Shown here piece by piece: positions 1 through 7,754 of a stretch of 40,071 nucleotides of DNA. How positions within the stretch are numbered: position 1 is the stretch's first letter; every line of letters begins with the position of its first letter. The notes below the pieces were generated by a model. That model did no database searches and was not told the DNA's origin. It saw nothing but the letters and a program-made list of their open reading frames with translations. Position numbers and translations under genes: made by a program. The DNA lies in NCBI RefSeq assembly GCF_900659865.1, contig NZ_LR213794.1:1-40071 (forward strand). Reading direction: 5' to 3'. Source of the DNA: Hyella patelloides LEGE 07179. GTDB lineage: Bacteria; Cyanobacteriota; Cyanobacteriia; Cyanobacteriales; Xenococcaceae.

Positions 1-6
1 TTACTG

Positions 7-819
7 CTATTTATTTTGCTGATAGTTAATGTTTAGAGGTATTTCAGGATAAGTTACTGGCTGCTGATAGACAGTTCCTACTGGCTGTTGTACGGGATAA
101 GTTACTGGCTGCTGATAGACAGTTCCTACTGGCTGTTGTACGGGATAAGTTACTGGCTGCTGATAGACAGTTCCTGCTGGCTGTCGATCGTTGTTTAATG
201 GTTTAGTTGACTGTTGATTATTAGCCTCATGATTACTAGCCTCATTGCTAGAAACTGATTGACTAACAAGTTGCTCTTCTAAATCAGACGTATTGCTGAG
301 ATAAACGTGTTCTGTAGGATTTCCTTGATAAGTCCGTTTAGTCAAATGCCATTCTGAATTAAGCTGAATTTTCAAAGAACCCGAACTTAAACCATTAGTC
401 TTACCAATATGTAATTCTGGTTTACTAGAATCGCGAGGAGTACCAACTAAATGCAATTCGCCCTCTCTCTCAACAACATTTAGTAAGTAATCTAAGCCAT
501 AATCTTCGCCTTCAAAACGAATTGAATAGCTATTACTATCAGCACTTCTTACACAAGCATTGGTAAAATCAAACTCTAGAAACAAAGGTTCAATAACAGT
601 AGGGTTACTTCCTGTTTCACTCCAGCATGGTCTTTGACCTGGCATTTGTTCGAGAATTAAAAGATTATAACCATGACGATAAGGAGCAGCTACCACTGCA
701 AACTGACGATGATTTACTTCCGTTTCACCAAAAGATGATGCAAGTACAGAAGATGAAGGAAAAAAGTTGCTAATAGTACCTGCTGCTAACAAGAGTTTCA
801 ATAATTGTGAAGGTTTCAT
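7..819 (-). CDS. Secreted DUF3747 domain protein with Tyr/Pro/Gln tandem repeats
   Basis: A 270-residue protein of unknown function, probably exported. Residues 1-28 form a signal peptide with a hydrophobic stretch (LLKLLLAAG) and a cleavage-like VLASS. Residues 30-180 match what I recall of the cyanobacterial DUF3747 family (FGETEV, QRPCWSETGSNP, LEFDFTNACVRS, RTYQG...HVYLS), with conserved cysteines in RPCW and NAC. After an Asn/Gln/Ser-rich linker, the C-terminal 60 residues are a tandem 16-residue repeat built from QQPVTYPV and QQPVGTVY, encoded by a 48-bp DNA repeat. The low-complexity tail suggests a cell-surface or extracellular spacer; that is inference. It stands alone on the minus strand with about 440 bp of leader. 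The start codon is ATG at 819, directly before the signal peptide. Family assignment is from recall of motifs. Confidence 0.8.
   Translation of the reverse strand: MKPSQLLKLLLAAGTISNFFPSSSVLASSFGETEVNHRQFAVVAAPYRHGYNLLILEQMPGQRPCWSETGSNPTVIEPLFLEFDFTNACVRSADSNSYSIRFEGEDYGLDYLLNVVEREGELHLVGTPRDSSKPELHIGKTNGLSSGSLKIQLNSEWHLTKRTYQGNPTEHVYLSNTSDLEEQLVSQSVSSNEASNHEANNQQSTKPLNNDRQPAGTVYQQPVTYPVQQPVGTVYQQPVTYPVQQPVGTVYQQPVTYPEIPLNINYQQNK
50..188. repeat. 48-bp coding tandem repeat, about 2.9 copies
   Basis: Copies begin at 50, 98 and 146. The unit starts TAAGTTACTGGCTGCTGATA. The first two copies are identical over 48 bp. The third diverges after about 40 bp. The unit is a multiple of three and encodes 16 residues of the DUF3747 protein tail, so copy number can change without breaking the frame. 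Confidence 0.95.
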
Positions 820-1261
820 GGTTCTCCTATGATTTAAGTATTATCTAGGAGACATAGCTCGCCATTCACTTCTCACACAGAAATAAGCTCTTAAGTATTT
901 ATTCCCAAAACGTTTTTGGTCGTAAACAATTTTGCTGCTAATAATTGAACTATAATCCGAACAATCAACAATTGAGTTCAGTATTATTACTGTTTTTTAA
1001 AATTTTTGTAATAAATTATTTATTTTTAGGAAACCATCGTCAATCAAATTAAAAAAGAGTATAAATGAGTATTTATCATGATTTTGATAGTTAAAGGTAA
1101 AATTAGAGCTTCGGGAGTTTGTCAAAAATTCCTGATTGAAGAAACGTTTGTTCGATCGATTAAACCTTGTCCACATAGAAGAACAGTGGTTTTATCCTCA
1201 GAAACAATACTTTTAATTTCTTTTTCCCAGCCCCCAGTAACTCGAACAGTTATCTGCTCTC
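820..1261. other. Intergenic, 442 bp, no gene recognised
   Basis: AT-rich leader of the DUF3747 gene. It is followed by the tail region of the convergently placed MOSC gene. A 63-codon open frame at 1078-1269 on the plus strand has no recognisable features. No clear hairpin, tRNA or regulatory site was identified. Confidence 0.5.
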
Positions 1262-2107
1262 TTATCTAACTGTTAAGATTTGTAAGCGATCGCCAACAGA
1301 AATCGTCCCAGGATGGAGGGGAATCATATTTTCTCCAAACATGACTCCTTGTTCTCCGAACTGACGAAATGTGCCTAAAGTTCGCAAAGGCTCTTTTAAT
1401 TTATTGCGATCGCCATTTTGTTGATTTACAGTAGGAATAATACAGCGACTACAAGGCTTAACCACTGCAAACACAAGTTCTCCGATCTGAATTCTTTTCC
1501 AATTATCCTCATCAAAAGGAATTTCAGTTTCGACAACTATGTTAGAACGAAAACGATCCATAGAGACAATCTCAGAAGAATCTTGATAGGTATCCATAAT
1601 ACGGCGATTTAACTCTGCTAAAGAAGCAGTAGTCGTTAATAAGCAAGGATAACCATCAGCAAAGCTGACAGTATTTTCGTGATTCCCAGAAAGTCTGTGC
1701 TGTACTTTGCGCTTATATTGGGGTGATTGTCTCACCAAGCGACATTTTTTAGTATTGTCCAATTCCAATACCTGATGAAACCATTGAGCAACGAGATCTC
1801 CTTGATCGATCCCAATAGTGCGATCTCGCCAAATTTCTACTTCGATTTCTTCTCCTCGCAAAATAGGAGTAAAAGTTAATGGTTCTAAACTATTATCAGA
1901 CATAGATAATGTCAAGGAATCATCAACTAATTGCACTTGAACCCTAGCTAGTTGAGGGAATTGTCTTTGAGTAAGAAATTTACCCCGTTGAGAAATCAAC
2001 ATCATTTCCCGATCCCACAAGAAACCTTTAGCAGTTACCTCGGCCGTTTTGAGTTGAATCCCCTGACAGGATTTAATCGGATAGATGCAAAGTTCGGAAA
2101 CAATCAT
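1262..2107 (-). CDS. MOSC domain-containing protein (YcbX-like)
   Basis: A 281-residue soluble protein with the two-part MOSC architecture. The N-terminal beta-barrel (MOSC_N) covers about residues 1-115, with the typical opening VSELCIYPIKSCQG and WDREMMLI...FLTQRQFPQL. The MOSC domain covers about residues 120-280, with MDRFRSNIVVE near 183-193 and the pair C219/C222 in KPCSRCIIPTV. The family includes molybdenum-cofactor sulfurase C-terminal domains and E. coli YcbX/YiiM, which work with Moco to reduce N-hydroxylated compounds. The conserved cysteine is the expected cofactor/sulfur site. No ferredoxin domain is fused at the C terminus, unlike E. coli YcbX, so an electron donor would have to act in trans. 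Substrate cannot be told from sequence. Confidence 0.88.
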   Translation of the reverse strand: MIVSELCIYPIKSCQGIQLKTAEVTAKGFLWDREMMLISQRGKFLTQRQFPQLARVQVQLVDDSLTLSMSDNSLEPLTFTPILRGEEIEVEIWRDRTIGIDQGDLVAQWFHQVLELDNTKKCRLVRQSPQYKRKVQHRLSGNHENTVSFADGYPCLLTTTASLAELNRRIMDTYQDSSEIVSMDRFRSNIVVETEIPFDEDNWKRIQIGELVFAVVKPCSRCIIPTVNQQNGDRNKLKEPLRTLGTFRQFGEQGVMFGENMIPLHPGTISVGDRLQILTVR

Positions 2108-2292
2108 TTTTTTATTTAACTAGCAAAAAGTTCGGAAAATACTTGCAAGCCATCAATTCCAATAATTAGTGGCAAAAAATAACCTTTACTTTATGTTTTT
2201 TAAGGCATAAATTGCAAATCGTCCACCAATATTTAGTTATCAGTTAATAATACTTGTTATTTCACAATTGATCCTGCGTCATTTCTCGCTAA

Positions 2293-3213
2293 TTAGCCTT
2301 GACCATTTCTTTTATAGTGAACTCTTGTTCCCGCCCATTGTAGTTTTTCGCGAATAGTTTGATAAAACGAGTAACTCTCTCGCAAGAGAATAAATTTTGC
2401 CTGACAATCCGCAATACCGATCATGACCCTTTGTCCTGGCCAAACCCTAGTAGCTAAAGCTCCATCAGTCCAGAGTTTTGTGTTTACCTCATAATCTCCT
2501 AAAGGCCAAACGCTAACCACACTAGCAGGAGGCAAAACAAGGCAACTACTAGATAAGCTCAGGGGACATATGGGAGTCACAGCGATCGCTTCCATTCCTG
2601 GATGCAAAATAGGGCCACCAGCAGAAACAGTATAACCAGTAGAACCAGTAGGAGTAGCTACCAGTAGACCATCACCACTATACTGATCGACCACTTTTCC
2701 ATCTACCTCCATTTCTAAGATAGAACTAGGCATTCGATCGATACTGGCAGGTTTGATACACATCTCGTTAAGACAAATAAATCTTTCGCTAACTGTTGCA
2801 AAATTATTGCGATCGCCTTCAATCAATTGAGCCGACAACATCATTCGTCTTTGTACGGCATAAATATCTGATTCCAAACGTTGCCAAACCTTTGCCGTAT
2901 CCTGAAACAAATCAAAAGGTTCAGTCAAAAAACCTAAATGACCTCCCACATTAACTGCCAAAATAGGAATATCTTCAGGAGCAAGATGCCTCGCTGCTGC
3001 CAGAATAGTACCGTCTCCTCCTAAAACTATAGCCAAATCAATCTTGCTAGTGGAAGAAGCCAGAAATACAGGATAAGGATTATCTTTAATTCCACTAGGG
3101 CCCATTAAGACCTGACATTCAAGGCTTTCTAGCTCTTGAGCACATCTATCTGCCCACTGCTTGCTAGTATCGTGTCCTGCTTTATAAGCGATAATTACGT
3201 GCTTTAGCTCCAC
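2293..3213 (-). CDS. nadK: NAD kinase
   Basis: Phosphorylates NAD to NADP using ATP or polyphosphate. The 306-residue length is normal. The hallmark GGDGT motif lies at about residues 65-69 (AIVLGGDGTILAAARHL), followed by NVGGHLGFLTEP, the NE/S block (CLNEMCIKPAS) and the substrate loop DGLLVATPTGSTGYTVSAGGPILHP. Cyanobacteria usually carry two NAD kinases; this copy, with MELKHVIIAYKAGH at the start, resembles the longer type, but I cannot assign it to one named paralogue with certainty. The start codon is GTG at 3213. An ATG 10 bases upstream is out of frame. The gene is transcribed away from the structured RNA locus at 3352-3558. Confidence 0.93.
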   Translation of the reverse strand: MELKHVIIAYKAGHDTSKQWADRCAQELESLECQVLMGPSGIKDNPYPVFLASSTSKIDLAIVLGGDGTILAAARHLAPEDIPILAVNVGGHLGFLTEPFDLFQDTAKVWQRLESDIYAVQRRMMLSAQLIEGDRNNFATVSERFICLNEMCIKPASIDRMPSSILEMEVDGKVVDQYSGDGLLVATPTGSTGYTVSAGGPILHPGMEAIAVTPICPLSLSSSCLVLPPASVVSVWPLGDYEVNTKLWTDGALATRVWPGQRVMIGIADCQAKFILLRESYSFYQTIREKLQWAGTRVHYKRNGQG

Positions 3214-3351
3214 GGAAACTCATGATAAGATTTTCTCTCTGAATTTTATCGCGGAAAAAAAGCCAGCTTTATGCAGATAAGATTATTTTTTACTTCAACC
3301 CCTTGCTAAAAATTTAAAACTCATTAAGATAGAAAAAGTTATGCTACTACG

Positions 3352-3558
3352 TTGGTGACTGCTGGCATAGTTTATGATCTATGCTTGATTTATTAGGGCA
3401 TTCGCTTGAGTTTTTTGAAAGTAAACCGAGCCTGGACTCGGAAATAGACATTTAACTCGCGAGTACCCACCTGGTTTTACCAGGTCGTAAACTACGGTAA
3501 GACGGCGTAGCGGTTAACTATTCATAAAATCTCTCTATTGTTTAGTGGAGGGGTTTTT
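3352..3558 (+). ncRNA. Candidate structured small RNA ending in an intrinsic terminator
   Basis: This about 205-nt stretch lies between two genes and has no reading frame. It is dense in stems: GCATAG/CTATGC at 3365-3384, CCGAG/CTCGG near 3427-3442, the palindrome ACTCGCGAGT near 3454-3463, ACCTGG/CCAGGT around 3469-3485, and CTACG/CGTAG around 3492-3510. The 5' part GTTGG-CTGCT (3351-3363) can pair with AGCGG-TTAAC (3509-3518), closing the whole as one fold. A -10-like TATGCT lies at 3340-3345 and an intrinsic terminator ends at 3558. Size and closed-rod shape would suit 6S RNA, but I cannot confirm its conserved bubble, so the family is left open. It could also be the leader of the gene at 3753, but the terminator argues for a separate transcript. 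Confidence 0.5.
3526..3558 (+). terminator. Rho-independent terminator of the candidate small RNA
   Basis: AAAAT-CTCTC at 3526-3535 pairs with GAGGG-GTTTT at 3548-3557 (two G-U pairs), with a 12-base loop. It is followed by a T run at 3554-3558. This shows that a plus-strand transcript ends before the 3753 gene. Confidence 0.65.
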
Positions 3559-3752
3559 ATTTGTTTATTGCAAGTTAAAAAACTATAAATTGGGCAACTT
3601 AACTAATTTAATTTTTATTTAAGTACATTTTTTCTCAAACTTAGGGCATAATAATAAAAGCTATAGGTAGTGTCATAATTTCTATAGAAAGCAGTCAATA
3701 ACACTATATGTAGAGTATATTAGATAGTCGCCCGCAAGATATTTTCATCATC

Positions 3753-3971
3753 ATGAGCATCGATACTTTACCACAACAAGCAGAACAAACCACATCTTGG
3801 TTATTGAAGAGATTACACGAACACCAAACTCCAATGAGTCTTCAAGAGCTAGAAGCTCGTTTTGCCGATCAACAGGGGCTATCTCATCGTACTCTTAAAG
3901 AAACCGCTTGGAAATTAGTAGAAGAAGGAAAAATTCAATTTACCTCCAGTTGGGATTTAGAAATTTGCTAA
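3753..3971 (+). CDS. Small winged-helix-like hypothetical protein
   Basis: A 72-residue protein that I do not recognise as a named family. The composition is normal for a soluble protein: no signal peptide and no membrane segment. The pattern of about three helices (TTSWLLKRLHEH; SLQELEARFADQ; LSHRTLKETAWKLVEEG) followed by a short strand pair (KIQFTSSWDLEI) looks like a minimal winged helix-turn-helix. A DNA-binding role is therefore possible but is inference. It has an ATG start with a long (about 190 bp) leader behind the terminator of the structured RNA. It is followed at once by a palindrome cluster. The regular codon usage and ordered secondary-structure pattern make it a likely real gene. 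Confidence 0.6.
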   Translation: MSIDTLPQQAEQTTSWLLKRLHEHQTPMSLQELEARFADQQGLSHRTLKETAWKLVEEGKIQFTSSWDLEIC

Positions 3972-3984
3972 TTAAAATTTAGAC

Positions 3985-4185
3985 GTTGGTGATTTGGGGA
4001 GCGACCACGACACGAGGAACCCTCGCAAACTTCCGTCATATGCCCTAAAGGAAGTCCTTTAGGGGAGCGATATCCTTTAGGGCAAGCCTTTGAGGAGACC
4101 TCAACAGCGCGATTGGACAAGCACAGGGTACAAAGCGAGTCCCTCGCCCTCAAATGTCGCGGACTTAGGAACGCGCGAGGATGTA
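3985..4185. repeat. Cluster of palindromic intergenic repeats
   Basis: Several unrelated hairpins sit side by side. CGAGG-AAC-CCTCG lies near 4003-4016. Three copies of a CCCTAAAGGA/TCCTTTAGGG word, one inverted, lie at about 4050-4091. TTGAGG-AGA-CCTCAA lies near 4089-4103. A long-range CCTCGC/GCGAGG pair spans about 4140-4181. The word CTAAAGGA-TTCCTT returns near 30886-30902. An open frame runs through it on the minus strand, but its translation is only repeat sequence. This stretch plus the folE terminator fills the gap 3972-4324. Confidence 0.7.
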
Positions 4186-4255
4186 TGAAATAAATAATAT
4201 TGGTATTATTTATTTTATGTTTGATGCTGTAAATAAATTCACAAATTAAAAGTAA

Positions 4256-4288
4256 CAAAAATTGGGTTAAGTGTATTTCAACCCAATT
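4256..4288 (-). terminator. Intrinsic terminator of folE
   Basis: AATTGGGTT (4260-4268) and AACCCAATT (4280-4288) form a perfect 9-bp stem. Read on the minus strand it is followed by TTTTTG. It lies about 40 bp past the folE stop codon. Confidence 0.75.
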
Positions 4289-4324
4289 AAAAGTAATTAT
4301 TAATCAGTAGCCTACTTACTTTAT

Positions 4325-5038
4325 TTACATGAAGCTAGGTTGGTGGCGAATTAAGTTTAAGAATTCTTCGCGGGTTTTTTGCTCATCTTGGAAAACACCT
4401 AACATCGCGCTGGTAACAGTCCAAGAGCCAGGTTTTTGCACTCCACGCATCGACATACACATATGAGTCGCTTCCATAACTACAGCAACCCCTTGAGGCT
4501 CTAATACTTCTTGAATGGCTTCTGCTATCTGACGGGTAAGACGTTCTTGTACCTGTAAGCGACGAGCATACATTTCAACAATTCTCGCCAGCTTACTTAG
4601 ACCTACTACTTTTTGACTAGGGATATAGGCGACGTGCGCCCTACCCATGAAAGGTAGCATATGGTGTTCGCAGAGACTGAAAAAATCAATGTCTCTTACC
4701 AGTACCATCTCGTTGTGTCCTTCATCAAAGATTGCACCATTAACTAGTTTTTCCAAAGATTGATTGTATCCTTGAGTAAGGAATTGCATCGCTTCCGCTA
4801 CTCTTTTAGGAGTTTTTAGTAAACCTTCTCTGTCTGGATCTTCGCCGACGGACTCCAACATTACTTTGACAGCATCCATCATTTTTTCTTTAGCTGCTTC
4901 AGAAGTAGCATTAATTACAGCTTCTTTGCCATCATGAGTGTTACGATCTGGTCTACTAGAAACCTGCTCTCGCAGACTAGATTTTAGTCCATTACTGTTA
5001 ATAGAAGAATTAGAACCGTTGGAAAAAACTTGTGTCAT
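4325..5038 (-). CDS. folE: GTP cyclohydrolase I
   Basis: Converts GTP to 7,8-dihydroneopterin triphosphate, the first step to folate and pterins and a precursor step for queuosine. The 237-residue chain has the full family signature: [19 protein letters not shown] (residues 65-83), the zinc-binding C123-x2-H126 in [30 protein letters not shown], and the third zinc ligand C194 in [10 protein letters not shown]. The first 45 residues are Ser/Asn-rich and variable, as usual for this enzyme. It is a homodecameric cytoplasmic enzyme in known members. A good intrinsic terminator follows. The SDR gene lies 98 bp upstream on the same strand, so a shared transcript is possible but not required. Confidence 0.96.
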   Translation of the reverse strand: MTQVFSNGSNSSINSNGLKSSLREQVSSRPDRNTHDGKEAVINATSEAAKEKMMDAVKVMLESVGEDPDREGLLKTPKRVAEAMQFLTQGYNQSLEKLVNGAIFDEGHNEMVLVRDIDFFSLCEHHMLPFMGRAHVAYIPSQKVVGLSKLARIVEMYARRLQVQERLTRQIAEAIQEVLEPQGVAVVMEATHMCMSMRGVQKPGSWTVTSAMLGVFQDEQKTREEFLNLIRHQPSFM

Positions 5039-5136
5039 AATAAAAGAATTGTGAGTAAAACTCTTGCGGATTGCGATTGATATAAGATTACAAGACCGTT
5101 AACAAATTACTAAAAAAGATAGCGATCGAGATTTGT

Positions 5137-5871
5137 TTATAAAGCCCCTCCACTGGGCATTACGGTCATTTCTTCTATTACCGCTTGTGGTGGTAATAAA
5201 ACTGTGTGGAGAATAGATTGAGCCACAATCTCTGGAGTTAGCATGGCTTCTCGGTTGAGGTCTGCATTTACTGTATCTGTATCCCAAATTGGAGTATTGA
5301 CTGCTCCAGGGGAAACAATAACAGCGCGGATACCATTAGCTCTTTCTTCGATCGCCAGTGTTTTCGTTAATGCAACTACTCCTGCTTTACTAACGCCGTA
5401 AGCACCCCATTCAGGAAAAGCGTTATTAGCTGCGATGGAAGCTACATTAATTATTGTTCCCTTGCCATTTTTCCGCATTAAAGGTAAGACTCCTTGTATG
5501 CATTGGAAGATGCTAGTAAGATTAAGCTCAATTACTTGCTGCCAGTCTGCCAAGGAAGTATTTTCTAAGGAATTAGTGTAACCCATGCCAGCGTTATTTA
5601 CTAGAACATTGACTGCACCGAAATCTGTGGCAATCGCTGAAATTTTTTGTTTAACTGTGGCAACTTCGGCTAAATCTACAGCATAAGACTTTGCCTCTAC
5701 TCCTACTTCTCTAGCTGCATTGGCAACAGCTTCAAGTTTTTCTGAGGAGCGACTTACAAGGGCAAGATCGATACCAGATTTGGCAAAAGCTAATGCTGTT
5801 GCTTTACCAATTCCGCTACTTGCGCCAGTAATAATTGCTCTTAGTGATTTTGGGGGTGGATTTATTTCCAT
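5137..5871 (-). CDS. SDR-family short-chain dehydrogenase/reductase
   Basis: A classical short-chain dehydrogenase of 244 residues, using NAD(P)(H); substrate unknown. It has the Rossmann motif TGASSGIG (residues 15-22), NNAG (92-95), and the catalytic set S145, Y158 and K162 (YGVSK). The SDR start R/S residues after beta-2 (LVSRSSEKL) favour NADPH by family experience. I place the start at the ATG at 5871, not at the TTG at 5997 that opens the frame. The 42 extra residues have no counterpart in the fold, and the ATG lies just ahead of the first strand, with an AGAGG close upstream. The C-terminal part PGAVNTPIWDTD is typical of classical SDRs. Confidence 0.85.
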   Translation of the reverse strand: MEINPPPKSLRAIITGASSGIGKATALAFAKSGIDLALVSRSSEKLEAVANAAREVGVEAKSYAVDLAEVATVKQKISAIATDFGAVNVLVNNAGMGYTNSLENTSLADWQQVIELNLTSIFQCIQGVLPLMRKNGKGTIINVASIAANNAFPEWGAYGVSKAGVVALTKTLAIEERANGIRAVIVSPGAVNTPIWDTDTVNADLNREAMLTPEIVAQSILHTVLLPPQAVIEEMTVMPSGGAL

Positions 5872-6275
5872 GCCTCTAATTGACTTTTGGATGTTTGACT
5901 GGAGAGCAGTAAAATACAGCAGCAAAAGAGCTAATTTGGTACTTAGCTTTCTTCCGCCCCATGATATCAAGTGACTGATTCTTGTTGAATCTGCCAAAGA
6001 TGTGTGATAGCAAATAAAATAAGCTTTCTATAGGTTGGTGTTCTCGATGTACTACCAATACTGTTACTGCAAGTCTGTTTAAAACAATAGTTAAGATGCC
6101 GATCAACCTGGAAAACGTTGCACATTAACTAGGTGAACGCAAACCTGGTCATACCAAGGTGGGGTAATGTTCACTAAAATGTAACAAAATGTTTCCTTGG
6201 CAATTATAGCATTCTCATATTGTTAATTTGAAACAAAGTTTTTTTGGGATGAAAATAACAGCTTTTTTTTAACAT
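5872..6275. other. Intergenic leader of the SDR gene with one long hairpin
   Basis: The stretch contains a nested inverted repeat. GTGAAC (6133-6138) pairs with GTTCAC (6169-6174), enclosing ACCTGG/CCAAGGT (6143-6160). It has no T run on either side. The inner stem resembles the ACCTGG/CCAGGT stem of the RNA locus near 3470. No gene is seen. Confidence 0.45.
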
Positions 6276-6335
6276 TTGAGGGAGTTTGAGGGAGCTATAA
6301 GTCCCGCGCTGTATTCTTTGAATCAGCGTCGGGAC

Positions 6336-6462
6336 GGGGCGTATAAACTTCTGGGAAAACCCCAGAAGACAGCCCCTCATCCATGGACTCCCTTAAGTAT
6401 ATCAAGAGGCTCGATGCCTTGCAGATATACATTCTACCACTTGTATTTTTTAGTGGTAGAAT
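6336..6462 (+). promoter_or_regulatory. Three-hairpin structured leader of tnpB
   Basis: Between the left-end hairpin and tnpB there are three more strong stems. GGGGC...GCCCC (6336-6376) encloses CTTCTGGG/CCCAGAAG (6348-6368). GTATAT...ATATAC (6397-6430) encloses a CAAGAGGC/GCCTTG arm. A perfect 11-bp stem, ATTCTACCACT (6431-6441) with AGTGGTAGAAT (6452-6462), ends 6 bases before the tnpB start and would cover its ribosome binding region. Confidence 0.6.
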
Positions 6463-6468
6463 AATCTT

Positions 6469-7731
6469 ATGATACTAAACTACCGCTACCGCATATACCC
6501 AGACGCGCAGCAAATCGAACTACTTAATGAGTGGTTAGAAACTTGCCGTGTGTCTTATAACTATGCACTGCGAGAACTCAAAGATTGGATTGCCTCTCGC
6601 AAATGTCCAATCGATAGATGTAGTTTGGAATCTGAATATATCATGGCTGCGGACTATCCGTTTCCTAGCTACCACCAACAACAAAACAACTTACCAAAAG
6701 CTAAAAAGAAATTTCCACGACTAAAGACAGTGCCGTCTCAGGTATTACAAACCAATATCAGACGACTGCATGACAGTTGGGATTCATTTAGAGCTAGAGG
6801 CTATGGCTTCTGTCGCTTCAAAAAGTATGGGCAAATGAAGTCAATGCTATTTCCCCAGTTCAAATCTAATCCACTTAGCGACTGGACTATTCAGTTGCCT
6901 AAGCTGGGTAAAGTACAAATCAACTTGCACAGACCGATTCCGGTCGGTTTTGTTGTCAAGCAAGTTAGGGTAGTCAAAAAGGCAATGGGTTGGTTTGCTG
7001 TAGTAGCTGTCGAATCGGATTTCGAGCTCAAGAGTCCTATCCCTCATGGTCACGCAATTGGTGTTGATGTCGGTTTGCTCTCATACATAGCAACAAGCGA
7101 TGGATATACCGAACCTAGACCTAAATTTTTCAAGACAGCCTACAGTCGGCTGAAAGTGCTACAAAAGCGTCTGTCAAGAAAAAAGGAACGAGGGAAAAAC
7201 TATGAGAAAGCTCGCTCTTTAGTAGCCAAACAACATAACCATATAGCATTCAAACGCACTGATTATCAATTCAAACTAGCCCATAAGCTTTGCGACATGG
7301 CAGACACAATCTATGTAGAAGATTGTGATTTTCGCATAATGGCAAAGGGAATGCTGGGCAAGCATACGATTGATGCTGCTTTCGGCAAGCAAAGAGACAT
7401 ACTAGAATATGTAGCTCGAAAGAGAGATGTCTTTGTGGGTCGGATAGACCATCGTGGAACGAGTCAAACTTGCCCTAATTGTCGTACCGAAGTCAGAAAA
7501 GATTTGAGTGTCAGACTACATGAGTGTAATGAATGCGGTTATGTTGTGGATAGAGATATAGCCTCTGGACAAGAAATTTGTAACAGAGGACAAGAAACGT
7601 ATCGGGGGACTCCCGAAAAGCCAGAAATTGGCTCTCAAGTCGTACTGTCGGGCAACTTTGTTGTAGGTAAGTGGCGTTCCAGGGGAGCAATGCCCATTAG
7701 TGATAATGGGAAGCCCGCGCTGTACCGCTAG
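6469..7731 (+). CDS. tnpB: TnpB RNA-guided nuclease, RuvC and zinc-ribbon motifs intact
   Basis: A 420-residue protein of the TnpB family, the ancestors of Cas12, which cleave DNA guided by an RNA from the element's right end. The N-terminal helix-turn-helix/wedge opens with YRYRIYPDAQQIELL. The RuvC residues are D200 (AIGVDVGLLSY), E284 (YVEDCDF) and the DRD at 361-363. The zinc ribbon is C335/C338 and C353/C356. RuvC-III reads DRDIASGQEI, the form usual in cyanobacterial copies. After it the C-terminal tail (about 380-420) is low in conservation. The stop codon lies in the loop of the right-end hairpin, so the gene and guide RNA overlap. All key residues are present, so activity is plausible. 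No tnpA is adjacent. Confidence 0.93.
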   Translation: MILNYRYRIYPDAQQIELLNEWLETCRVSYNYALRELKDWIASRKCPIDRCSLESEYIMAADYPFPSYHQQQNNLPKAKKKFPRLKTVPSQVLQTNIRRLHDSWDSFRARGYGFCRFKKYGQMKSMLFPQFKSNPLSDWTIQLPKLGKVQINLHRPIPVGFVVKQVRVVKKAMGWFAVVAVESDFELKSPIPHGHAIGVDVGLLSYIATSDGYTEPRPKFFKTAYSRLKVLQKRLSRKKERGKNYEKARSLVAKQHNHIAFKRTDYQFKLAHKLCDMADTIYVEDCDFRIMAKGMLGKHTIDAAFGKQRDILEYVARKRDVFVGRIDHRGTSQTCPNCRTEVRKDLSVRLHECNECGYVVDRDIASGQEICNRGQETYRGTPEKPEIGSQVVLSGNFVVGKWRSRGAMPISDNGKPALYR

Positions 7732-7754
7732 GTCAGCGTCGGGAGGATGTCACG
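7600..7754 (+). ncRNA. Predicted right-end guide RNA (omega/reRNA) of TnpB
   Basis: By analogy with characterised TnpB systems, the guide RNA is the 3' end of the tnpB transcript plus the right end, and the bases just past the element act as guide. Here the right end has two stems, CCCATT/AATGGG (7693-7710) and the bulged-T hairpin 7713-7744, followed by GGATGTCACG. The guide would then start in accA sequence (AGATTTCCCCTTG...). The 5' limit is arbitrary. Confidence 0.45.

Larger units (their letters stand above)
6285..7754 (+). mobile_element. IS200/IS605-family element carrying only tnpB (IS1341-like)
   Basis: The element is bounded by two related imperfect hairpins, each with an unpaired T. 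The left hairpin at 6301-6335 is GTCCCG-CGCTG ... CAGCG-T-CGGGAC. The right one at 7713-7744 is CCCG-CGCTG ... CAGCG-T-CGGG. Bulged-T hairpins at both ends are the recognition structures of IS200/IS605 Y1 transposases. No tnpA lies inside, so movement would need a transposase in trans. The exact left border is uncertain: TTTGAGGGAG occurs twice in tandem at about 6275-6295. The right border lies near GATGTCACG (7746-7754), overlapping the end of accA. Confidence 0.8.

Noticed and set aside
50..188. Possible CRISPR array from regularly spaced repeats
   Set aside because: The units are contiguous 48-bp copies with no unique spacers, and they are coding, in frame with the secreted DUF3747 protein.
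1078..1269. 63-codon plus-strand frame
   Set aside because: No recognisable features, and it overlaps the end of the convergent MOSC gene.
3968..4258. 96-codon minus-strand frame
   Set aside because: Its translation is only the palindrome cluster; Cys/Arg-rich, no protein-like pattern.
6276..6464. 62-codon frame upstream of tnpB
   Set aside because: It is fully occupied by hairpins of the element's left end; no coding character.
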